From DATLNM01 sp035536775 (lineage in GTDB: Bacteria > Actinomycetota > CADDZG01 > WHSQ01), in contig DATLNM010000032.1 in NCBI GenBank assembly GCA_035536775.1, forward strand, positions 1 to 16,332: DNA of 16,332 nucleotides, given 5' to 3'. The translations under genes and the position numbers were made by a program. Below the pieces are notes generated by a model. It was not told the DNA's origin. It made no database searches and worked only from the letters and a program-made list of their open reading frames with translations. Shown here in pieces: positions 6,722-13,137 of this stretch (position 1 is its first letter; the number at the start of each line of letters is the position of its first letter).

Positions 6722-9280
6722 ATGATGAATCCGAAGAGATGGACCGCTGCGCTCGTCGCGGCGGCCATCGTCCTCATGCCTTTGGCCGCGGGTGCAGCGC
6801 CGGGGGATGAGTGCGAAGGGGTCGCCACGATGGGCGATTGGAGCGGCATCCAGAGCCCCTTCACCGCTCCCATCCGCTCGTACTCCGTCGATCCTCTCGA
6901 CCCCGATCAGATATTCGTGACCGACGGAACATCGTTGCGTGTCACCGGCGATGGAGGTTGTTCGTGGGACTCGGTCCTCGAGCTCACCTCGTTCCCGACA
7001 CCGGACGTCCCAATCATCGGTCCGGCCGCCACGATCAAGTCCATCGACATCCCCGAGGCGCCCGGCGCGACGTCGAACATCTATCTGCTCGTCGAAGAAA
7101 GCGTGGCGAGCACCGGGGCTGCGCGCGTACACGTGCTCCGAAGCCAAGATGATGGATCGACTTGGAGCCTGAACGACACCGGCCTTCCGCTCGTATCGGG
7201 ACCCGCTGCACATCTCGCGGTCGCACCCAGCGATCCCGACGTCCTCTACCTCTTCATCACCACGCCGGCGCTCGGCGGGGACGACGTCTATCGCAGCAGC
7301 AACGCCGGTGAATCCTGGGCCATGGTGTCCACGGATCAAGCCGTGACGGGCGGAGTCGCGATCGATCAACTGAATCCCGACGAGTTCTGGACATGGGGGG
7401 TCAGCGGCCTCAGGCATTCGACGGACGGCGGAAGGACACGGCCGGTCGTTAACTCGGTCGCGTCGAACGTGAGCATGGTCGACGTCTTCCACGGCCCTCA
7501 AGGTCCCGCGCGCGTCATGGCGTACGAGCCGGAGACGTCGACCTTCAGCGTCACCGACGATGGAGGGCTCAACTGGTACCGGATCGGGGGGCCGCGCGGC
7601 TTCGCCATCTCGATGACGCACGCTGCGACGGCGAACGATGTCGTGGTCTCTGTGCACGAAGGGGCCTATCGCTTCGAGGCCCCGCGCTTCTGGATCGAGA
7701 TCACGCCGATGGAGATCATCGAATCGGTCGGTGACGTAAGTGCCCTTTCGGCCGACCGTACCGAGACACCTTCGATCTTCGGAATCACGCCGGGAGGGCT
7801 CGTCAAGTACACGGGGCTCAACAACGCCGTGGACCTGTCCCCCTTCACACCCGGCACGATCGAGGGCTTCAGTGGACGTCCGGAGTTGTCGCCCCGCAAG
7901 GCCGAGGTCCGGATCGAGCCCGGCGCGTCCGAAACGATCTCTTACCGGTTGTCTCTGCCCCCGCGGCCCACCCCCCTCGATGTGTTCTTCCTCGTCGACA
8001 CCACACAGAGCATGACGTCGTCGATCAACGGTCTGCGCGCGGGTATGCAGGGGATCATCGATGAGCTGGCCGCGACCGGGATCGACGTTCAGTTCGGCAT
8101 CGGTGAATACAAGGACTACCCCACGCCCGGATACGGCGATCCGCTCGCCAACGACTTTCCCTATCGACGTAATCGACCGATAGGACCGCCCGACGAAGCG
8201 CTCGCGAACGGACTCGAGATGCTCGAGGCAACCGGCGGGGGGGACATCCCCGAGTCTCAGCTCACCGCGCTCTATCAGGCCGCGACCGGCGAGGGGCAAG
8301 CCGGTTTCGTCCCGCCAGGAGGCGAGGCAGGGTTCCGGCCCGGAGCCCTGCCGACCATCGTGCACATCACGGATGCTCCGTTCCATGACTCACCGGCCTA
8401 TCCGTCGCCGTCGTTCAATCAGGTCGCCCAAGAGTTGCGTAGTAGGGGCATCCTCCAGATCGGGCTCGCGGTGTTCGGTCCCAGTGGCATCAACGGCGCG
8501 GTGAACTATCTCGGCAGGATGGCCGGCGAAACGGGAACGGTGGCAACGGCCGAGGGTGTCGACTGCAACGGTGACGGGCACCGCGATATCGCGCCCGGGG
8601 CTGCGATCGTCTGCGAGATCCGAGATGAGCGCCAGCGTGGCGTTTCGAGCCTCGTCCCCGCGATCATCGCCGCCTTGAAGGCCGTGAGCGACGAGGTCCC
8701 GGTCGAGCTGGTGTCGTCCGCTCGTCAGGTCACCGACCGGATCACCCCCGACATCTACGAGACCGTTGACCTCAAGGATGGGAGCGACCTCGAGTTCGAC
8801 GTGCGCTTCGAATGCCCGCTCGAGCTCGCGGGCCAGACGCGCGACGTCACGCTCGATGCGCGCACGCGCGGCGACATCGTCGCCACTGCACGGGCGACGG
8901 TGCGATGCCTTCCGCTCCCGGCAGTGGAACCGGTTCCACCCGTGATCCTCGTGGCGCCACTCGCTCCGCCGTTGGCGAGGCCACTTCTCCCGCCGCCGCC
9001 ACAGGTCCCTCACGAGATCCCCGTGCAGCAGCCCAACCCTCAAGCGCAGGGCGCGGTCGTCCAGCAGCGTCAGGAACAACCGCAGGCTGCGTTCGTGAAC
9101 GCGAGCAACCACGTGCAGCCTCAGGTCGCAAAGGACGACGAGTACGCCTTCATGCGCCGGGAACGTGATGAATCTGCTCCGATGCTGGCCTTCGCAAGCG
9201 CGGCAGCCATGATGTCACTTGCATATGTCCTCGCACTCAGAACACGCCATCGCACGTCCTTCAGCTTCGTTCGCCGCTAG
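6722..9280 (+). CDS. Cell-surface protein: Asp-box repeats, VWA domain, Pro-rich stalk, C-terminal membrane anchor
   Basis: The protein has 852 aa. A signal peptide (1-26, ending AAGAA before PGDE) leads into a beta-propeller-like region with Asp-box motifs: GDGGCSW (76-82), SQDDGSTW (141-148), SSNAGESW (192-199), a degenerate STDGGRTR (233-240) and TDDGGLNW (278-285). Residues 418 to about 655 form a von Willebrand A domain. Its MIDAS candidate is DTTQS (426-430), a DxTxS form of DxSxS, with GGGDIPES (506-513) and ITDAPFHD (549-556) as likely metal-site loops, reminiscent of integrin-beta A domains. VDCNGDGHRD (613-622) looks like a calcium loop. A beta domain (657-730), a Pro/Gln-rich stalk (731-800), one membrane helix (820-839) and a basic tail follow. 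This suggests an outward-facing, metal-dependent adhesin or binding protein. GAGGGAAAG (6713-6721) fits ATG 6722 or, with better spacing, 6725. It follows propeller 3 by 101 bases. Confidence 0.88.
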   Translation: MMNPKRWTAALVAAAIVLMPLAAGAAPGDECEGVATMGDWSGIQSPFTAPIRSYSVDPLDPDQIFVTDGTSLRVTGDGGCSWDSVLELTSFPTPDVPIIGPAATIKSIDIPEAPGATSNIYLLVEESVASTGAARVHVLRSQDDGSTWSLNDTGLPLVSGPAAHLAVAPSDPDVLYLFITTPALGGDDVYRSSNAGESWAMVSTDQAVTGGVAIDQLNPDEFWTWGVSGLRHSTDGGRTRPVVNSVASNVSMVDVFHGPQGPARVMAYEPETSTFSVTDDGGLNWYRIGGPRGFAISMTHAATANDVVVSVHEGAYRFEAPRFWIEITPMEIIESVGDVSALSADRTETPSIFGITPGGLVKYTGLNNAVDLSPFTPGTIEGFSGRPELSPRKAEVRIEPGASETISYRLSLPPRPTPLDVFFLVDTTQSMTSSINGLRAGMQGIIDELAATGIDVQFGIGEYKDYPTPGYGDPLANDFPYRRNRPIGPPDEALANGLEMLEATGGGDIPESQLTALYQAATGEGQAGFVPPGGEAGFRPGALPTIVHITDAPFHDSPAYPSPSFNQVAQELRSRGILQIGLAVFGPSGINGAVNYLGRMAGETGTVATAEGVDCNGDGHRDIAPGAAIVCEIRDERQRGVSSLVPAIIAALKAVSDEVPVELVSSARQVTDRITPDIYETVDLKDGSDLEFDVRFECPLELAGQTRDVTLDARTRGDIVATARATVRCLPLPAVEPVPPVILVAPLAPPLARPLLPPPPQVPHEIPVQQPNPQAQGAVVQQRQEQPQAAFVNASNHVQPQVAKDDEYAFMRRERDESAPMLAFASAAAMMSLAYVLALRTRHRTSFSFVRR

Positions 9281-9318
9281 GAGACCGGGCCGGAGGGTCG
9301 GACGCCCGCGCGGCCACG

Positions 9319-9324
9319 CATAAT
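9319..9324 (+). promoter_or_regulatory. Candidate -10 element for a leaderless glycosyltransferase transcript
   Basis: CATAAT differs from TATAAT at one base and ends exactly seven bases before ATG 9331, so the predicted transcription start is the A of the start codon. No Shine-Dalgarno sequence is present, consistent with a leaderless mRNA. I see no convincing -35 box. Confidence 0.45.
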
Positions 9325-9330
9325 CCGTAG

Positions 9331-10467
9331 ATGCCCGACGCCCTTCTCGTGACGTCGTCGTTCCTTCCGGGGCGCGGCGGGATCGAGAGCTACCTCGCGA
9401 CGTTGTGCGACCAGCTCGCGCCCCGTCTGGCGGTCCTTGCACCTGGCGAGCGAGACGGCGCTTCACTTCCGGTCGACCTCCCGTACGCCTGCGTCTCCGG
9501 GCCCGGGGCGATGCTCGTGCCGAACCGGGCGGTGTTAAGGGCGATCGAACGCGCCCTCGAGAGCACAGGGACGAACAAGGTGCTTTTCGGGACGCCGTGG
9601 CCGTTGATCCTTCTCGGTCCGAGTCTGGCACGCGCCGGGATCCCCTACGCGACGATCGTGCACGGCGCCGAGCTGACCGTCCCGGGAGCCGTTCCCGTGC
9701 TGAACACGAGAGTTGCGCGCGCCCTCGCTCTCGCTGATCTTCTGCTTCCAGTCAGTGGCTACACGCAGGAGAAGACACAGGCCCTCATCGCCCGCAAGGG
9801 AAGGCAGCAACCGCCCAGCGTCGTGCTGTACGCGCGCGTCGACGCCGAGCGCTTTACACCGGAGCGGAAAGAAGGGGTCCGCGCGGAGTTGGGGCTGGGC
9901 GAGGACGACCGGATCGTTCTGTGCTTCGGGCGGCTCGTTGCACGCAAGGGTGTCGATCGTGCGCTCCGAGCGATCGAGGACATCTCTGTCCGCCGACCCG
10001 GAGTCGTCCTCGTCGTTGCCGGGACGGGACCCGAGGAGAAAAAGCTCAGACGACTGGCGGCTCGGTCTCAGGCGCGCGTGATCATGCTCGGCCGCGTTCC
10101 TGACGAGCGCGCCCCCGGCTTGTATGCCGCGGCGGACGTCTTCGCCCTGCCCGTCGCCGATCGCTGGTTCGGACTGGAGATCGAGGGTTTGGGCGTGGTG
10201 CTACTCGAAGCGGCGGCCGCCGGCACTCCGTGTGTAACGGGACGCTCCGGAGGAACGCCAGAAGCCGTGATCGAAGGGGAATCGGGATTCGTCGTCGATG
10301 CACTCGATCACTCCGCGCTGACCGCTGCTCTCGAAGCGATCCTCACAGATCCGGTCGAGGCCGGCAGCATGGGGATGCGGGGTCGCGCATACGTCTCGGA
10401 GAGGTTCTCAGGACACATCCCAGGCACGCTCGAGGAGTGGCTGACCGTCGAGAAACAGGGGTACTGA
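9331..10467 (+). CDS. pimB: GT4-family glycosyltransferase, PimB-like (phosphatidylinositol monomannoside mannosyltransferase)
   Basis: The protein has 378 aa in a GT-B fold of the GT4 family. The N-terminal half opens LLVTSSFLPGRGGIESYL, very like the opening of mycobacterial and corynebacterial PimB', and has the acceptor-side H111 in IVHGAE. The C-terminal half has the donor-site signature FGRLVARKGVD (R201, K206), VAGTGPEEKKL (229-239) and the EX7E pair E285/E293 in EIEGLGVVLLEAAAAGTP. In PimB' the reaction adds a second mannose from GDP-mannose to acylated PI-monomannoside on the inner face of the membrane. That would support an actinobacterial envelope rich in PI mannosides. Other GT4 mannosyltransferases are close relatives, so the exact acceptor is inferred. 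There is no Shine-Dalgarno sequence, but a -10-like CATAAT fits leaderless initiation. The hpf-like gene follows after about 50 bases. Confidence 0.78.
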   Translation: MPDALLVTSSFLPGRGGIESYLATLCDQLAPRLAVLAPGERDGASLPVDLPYACVSGPGAMLVPNRAVLRAIERALESTGTNKVLFGTPWPLILLGPSLARAGIPYATIVHGAELTVPGAVPVLNTRVARALALADLLLPVSGYTQEKTQALIARKGRQQPPSVVLYARVDAERFTPERKEGVRAELGLGEDDRIVLCFGRLVARKGVDRALRAIEDISVRRPGVVLVVAGTGPEEKKLRRLAARSQARVIMLGRVPDERAPGLYAAADVFALPVADRWFGLEIEGLGVVLLEAAAAGTPCVTGRSGGTPEAVIEGESGFVVDALDHSALTAALEAILTDPVEAGSMGMRGRAYVSERFSGHIPGTLEEWLTVEKQGY

Positions 10468-10490
10468 CAAAAGGGCCCAGGGCATACGAT
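10464..10490 (+). promoter_or_regulatory. Candidate promoter of the HPF-like gene
   Basis: CTGACA (10464-10469) resembles TTGACA, and TACGAT (10485-10490) resembles TATAAT, with a 15-bp spacer that is slightly short. The predicted start near 10497 leaves a 20-base leader holding the purine-rich ribosome site AAGAGAGGAG (10504-10513). This favours ATG 10519 and disfavours ATG 10489, which overlaps the -10. Confidence 0.4.
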
Positions 10491-10518
10491 GGCATCCACT
10501 TCGAAGAGAGGAGCGTTC

Positions 10519-10839
10519 ATGCGGATACTGGTGTCTGCACCGAACAACGACCTTTCACAGGATCACGTCGAGCAGATCCATAAGGACCTCGAAAAGGTCG
10601 AACGCAGACTCGCCGGGTGGACGGAAGAGGTGACCACGGAGGTCAGGGTGAGCAAACCCGACCCGGGCGCGCCGGGATACCACGTCGTTATGGAGTTGCA
10701 CTACGGACGCAACCACCTCATCGCCAAGACTGACCACGGTGACATCGGCCAAGCGGTTCGCACCGCGCGCGAAGAGATCATCCGTCAGGTGAACGACCGC
10801 TCGAGGGGTGGCCACAGCTCCTTCGCAAAGGGAATGTGA
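10519..10839 (+). CDS. Short HPF/RaiA-like ribosome-associated protein
   Basis: The protein has 106 aa. The predicted order strand, helix, three strands, helix matches the HPF/RaiA (S30AE) fold: MRILVSAPNN, then the helix DHVEQIHKDLEKVERRL, strands EVTTEVRVSK, YHVVMELHYG and HLIAKTDHG, and the basic helix IGQAVRTAREEIIRQVNDRSR. In that family the basic helix binds the 30S decoding region and shuts down or pairs idle ribosomes in stationary phase. Only the short N-terminal domain is present, with no dimerisation domain of the long HPF. ATG 10519 is preferred to ATG 10489 because AAGAGAGGAG lies six bases ahead. The fold is convincing by pattern, but identity to characterised HPF proteins is low by eye, so a different function is possible. 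Confidence 0.65.
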   Translation: MRILVSAPNNDLSQDHVEQIHKDLEKVERRLAGWTEEVTTEVRVSKPDPGAPGYHVVMELHYGRNHLIAKTDHGDIGQAVRTAREEIIRQVNDRSRGGHSSFAKGM

Positions 10840-10849
10840 CCCCAGGCCT

Positions 10850-11494
10850 GTGACCTTCAAAGACCCCGCAGCAGGCACCCGGAGAGACCGCCGGGAGGAG
10901 ATCCTCGCGGCGAGCCTGCATCTTTTTGCGGAGAAGGGCTTCCACGGCACGTCGATGCGCGACATCGCACGCGAGGCGGACATCACAGAAGGACTCATCT
11001 ATCACTACTTCGCGTCGAAGCGCGACCTGTTCCGAGCGATCATCCAGGAGCACTCTTTCCTGCCGCTGCTGCGAACGATCCCCGAGCTCGCCGGTCAGCT
11101 GGATCTGAGGGCGCTTCTGATCGTCCTCGCGCGCGGATTCTTCGACGTGCTCCACCAGAACAGGGAGCTCACGCGCCTGTTGCTGCAAGAGGTTCAGGTC
11201 TTCCCCGAAGAGAAAGAGGCGTTCTTCGCCGATGCCGTGGGCGAATCGATCGAGCAGCTCGGCGCGATCCTCGACGGCCGCATGAGCGATCGTGTCCGCC
11301 CGCAGGTAGACCCACAGGTCGCAGCGCGTCTCTTCTTCAATTCGCTGCTCGCGTTCTTCGTCGAACAAGAGATCCTCGGAGGCAAGCACATGCTTCCGGC
11401 GGACGAAGGGACCTACATCGAGCACCTCGTCGACATGTTCGTGAAGCGCCTCGGACCCGGCCGCCCGGGGGTGGGCCCGCAGCTCGTTCGTTAG
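10850..11494 (+). CDS. TetR-family transcriptional regulator
   Basis: The protein has 214 aa from GTG 10850. The N-terminal helix-turn-helix is typical of TetR: RREEILAASLHLFAEKGF, then HGTSMRDIAREADITEGLIY and HYFASKRDLFRAII. The remainder (about residues 65-205) is an all-helical ligand-binding and dimer domain, with a Phe/Leu-rich stretch RLFFNSLLAFFVEQEIL. TetR proteins usually repress nearby genes and release DNA on binding a small molecule. GTG 10808 would give 228 aa but overlap the upstream gene by 32 bases, so GTG 10850 is preferred, though neither has a strong ribosome site. It ends six bases before the convergent polyprenyl synthase stop. A perfect inverted repeat at 12986-12999 is a possible target. 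Confidence 0.93.
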   Translation: MTFKDPAAGTRRDRREEILAASLHLFAEKGFHGTSMRDIAREADITEGLIYHYFASKRDLFRAIIQEHSFLPLLRTIPELAGQLDLRALLIVLARGFFDVLHQNRELTRLLLQEVQVFPEEKEAFFADAVGESIEQLGAILDGRMSDRVRPQVDPQVAARLFFNSLLAFFVEQEILGGKHMLPADEGTYIEHLVDMFVKRLGPGRPGVGPQLVR

Positions 11495-11500
11495 GGGCTC

Positions 11501-12457
11501 TTAGATAACGCCGGCACCCGCGTCGTCCGCGATCGATTCCAACGCGGCTCGCCAAGGCTCGTCGGGAAGACCCGCCAACGCGCCCCTTGCAGTGTCTAGG
11601 TAGCCGCGGGCTCTCTGCCTCGAGTCCTCGAGGGCACCGCTGCTCTGGAGGATCGCGAGCACATCCTCGAACGCGGGATCGGTCTCGAGCAGCGGTGCGA
11701 GGTCGGAAGAGCGCTCGAGGCCGAGGATGACCGGAAGCGTGTAGATACCCTCGCGGAGATCGGTGCCGAGCCGCTTGCCGGTCACTTCAGGGTCACCAAC
11801 GAGATCCAAAAGATCGTCGACGATCTGGAATGCGATGCCGAGGTTCTCGCCGTAGGACGCGAGCGCGGCCCGCGTCGCAGGATTTACATCGGAGGTCGCA
11901 GAACCGAGTTCGCACGCAGCATTGAACAACGACGCTGTCTTCAGCTTCAGCGTGTCGGTGTACTCATCGAGCTTCCTGGGGCGCCCGACGGTCTCCATCT
12001 CGGCGATCTGCCCCTCGCATACCCCTGCCAGAGCACGCGACAGGATCTTGGGCACCTCACCTCCGGCCTCCGCGCCGAGCTCGCAGGCGCGCGCGAATAG
12101 ATAATCACCCGCAAGGACCGCAACATCCGTCCCCCACTTCGAATGGGCCGTAGGTGCCCCGCGCCTCGTCTCGGTCTCGTCGATGACGTCGTCGTGATAC
12201 AGCGTCGCGAGATGCACCAGCTCGACCGCCGCTGCTGCGAGGTCCGAAGAGGCCGTAGGGGTCCCCGCCCGCGCCGCGATCAAGACGATCGAAGGCCGGA
12301 TCCGCTTGCCACCGGCCTTAAGAAGATGCGTCGACGACTCGCTTACCAAGGAATGCCTGGACGCACTTGCAGTCTCGAGGAGTAGCTCCTCGATCCGCGC
12401 CAGGTCGTCTAGGAGCCAGTCAGGGCGGTGGGAGGTCGCCGCCCTCACGGCCGTCAT
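11501..12457 (-). CDS. Long-chain polyprenyl diphosphate synthase (trans-isoprenyl)
   Basis: The protein has 318 aa and condenses isopentenyl diphosphate onto an allylic diphosphate primer, most likely to make the menaquinone side chain. It has the family motifs GGKRIRP (49-55), first Asp-rich motif DDVID (89-93) with ETRRG behind it, KLKTASLF (171-178), and second Asp-rich motif DDLLD (214-218) in FQIVDDLLDLVGD. The residue five before the first Asp pair is Ala (A84), whereas short-chain enzymes often carry an aromatic there, so a product longer than C20 is favoured. ATG 12457 has AAGGAGAG (12467-12474) ahead of it. The frame is open back to 12697, but that part is antisense to nothing useful and overlaps the YjbQ gene. 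It sits 28 bases downstream of that gene, probably in one transcript. Confidence 0.93.
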   Translation of the reverse strand: MTAVRAATSHRPDWLLDDLARIEELLLETASASRHSLVSESSTHLLKAGGKRIRPSIVLIAARAGTPTASSDLAAAAVELVHLATLYHDDVIDETETRRGAPTAHSKWGTDVAVLAGDYLFARACELGAEAGGEVPKILSRALAGVCEGQIAEMETVGRPRKLDEYTDTLKLKTASLFNAACELGSATSDVNPATRAALASYGENLGIAFQIVDDLLDLVGDPEVTGKRLGTDLREGIYTLPVILGLERSSDLAPLLETDPAFEDVLAILQSSGALEDSRQRARGYLDTARGALAGLPDEPWRAALESIADDAGAGVI

Positions 12458-12485
12458 CCGCAATCTCTCTCCTTCGGGCGATCGC

Positions 12486-12947
12486 TCATTCGCCAAGGAT
12501 CTGGATGTAGTAGCGCCGGGCGCGCGAGGAATCGAGCTCCACGAACAACACACGTTGATCGTCCCCGAGCGCGAGTGCGCCCCGAGAGATCGGGATGCAC
12601 TCAGCGGACTTCCCGAGGAACGCGTGGGCGATGTGGGCCGGCGCGTTGGCCGGCTCGTCCTCGACGAGGTTCTCGGTTCTGATGTCGAGGTCGTCATGGG
12701 CGTAGTAACCGTCCTCGGGTGCGATTATCGACATCGTCCGGTCGAGGGCGTCGATTACCTGGCTCCCCCGCTCCGAGACGAGCACACAGCAGGTGGTGTG
12801 GGGAGAGAAGACAAGCGCGGTCCCCTCCTTGATGCCAGAGGACTCGAGCGTCTCGACCACTTCAGCGGTGACGTCGAGCGCGTCCAATCGGCCGCCCGTC
12901 TTGGTCTCGAACTCCTCGAATACGATCACGGACCCATTCTCACGCAC
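12486..12947 (-). CDS. YjbQ/UPF0047 family protein
   Basis: The protein has 153 aa and matches the YjbQ (UPF0047) family along its length. Visible marks are VFSPHTTCCVLVSE (46-59, H50), YYAHDDLD (81-88, H84/D85/D86), NAPAHIAHAFLGKSAECIPI (101-120, H105 and H108) and LALGDDQRVLFVELDSSRAR ahead of the closing strand. The conserved His and Asp residues are the metal- or phosphate-site candidates of the family. Some homologues have thiamine-phosphate synthase activity in vitro, but the physiological role is unsettled. The start is GTG 12947 or GTG 12929; neither has a clear ribosome site, and ATG 12937 is out of frame. It leads a two-gene minus-strand unit with the polyprenyl synthase and faces the sigma factor gene across a 190-bp region. 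Confidence 0.88.
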   Translation of the reverse strand: MRENGSVIVFEEFETKTGGRLDALDVTAEVVETLESSGIKEGTALVFSPHTTCCVLVSERGSQVIDALDRTMSIIAPEDGYYAHDDLDIRTENLVEDEPANAPAHIAHAFLGKSAECIPISRGALALGDDQRVLFVELDSSRARRYYIQILGE

Positions 12948-12985
12948 CGACGAAATTTTCGGGTTGAGTTAGCGTTGAGGTGGTC

Positions 12986-12999
12986 TGAACGGTCGTTCA
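12986..12999. promoter_or_regulatory. Perfect inverted repeat, candidate repressor operator
   Basis: TGAACGGTCGTTCA consists of exact 6-bp half-sites TGAACG/CGTTCA around GT. Size and form suit a dimeric TetR-type regulator. It lies 39 bases upstream of the YjbQ start in the divergent region, so it could govern the minus-strand pair, the sigma factor gene, or both. The TetR gene at 10850 is the nearest candidate regulator. Confidence 0.4.
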
Positions 13000-13137
13000 A
13001 GCGAAGCTTTTCTAGGGGGCAACCCGGGGGCTCGTGGAATCGTTCTGATACGTGGGTGCATCGGTCGGGGGGTCCCTTCACGGGAACGCCTGGGGCCGCC
13101 GTGTAGGAGAACCGGACATAGGGGAGAATCTGTAGCC

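Noticed and set aside
6629..8386. Long minus-strand open frame (585 codons) opposite the VWA protein.
   Set aside because: It is Arg/Asp/Gly-rich low-information sequence without family features; the plus strand encodes clear Asp-box and VWA motifs.
12306..13106. Plus-strand frame of 266 codons across the YjbQ gene and divergent promoter.
   Set aside because: It is antisense to the YjbQ protein and the start of the polyprenyl synthase, both confidently assigned. It has no domain and no ribosome site.
13000..13137. GGAATC...TACG-like sequence (13036-13054) considered as an ECF-type autoregulated promoter for the sigma factor.
   Set aside because: The -35-like GGAAT has no acceptable -10 partner at the usual spacing, so autoregulation cannot be supported from sequence.
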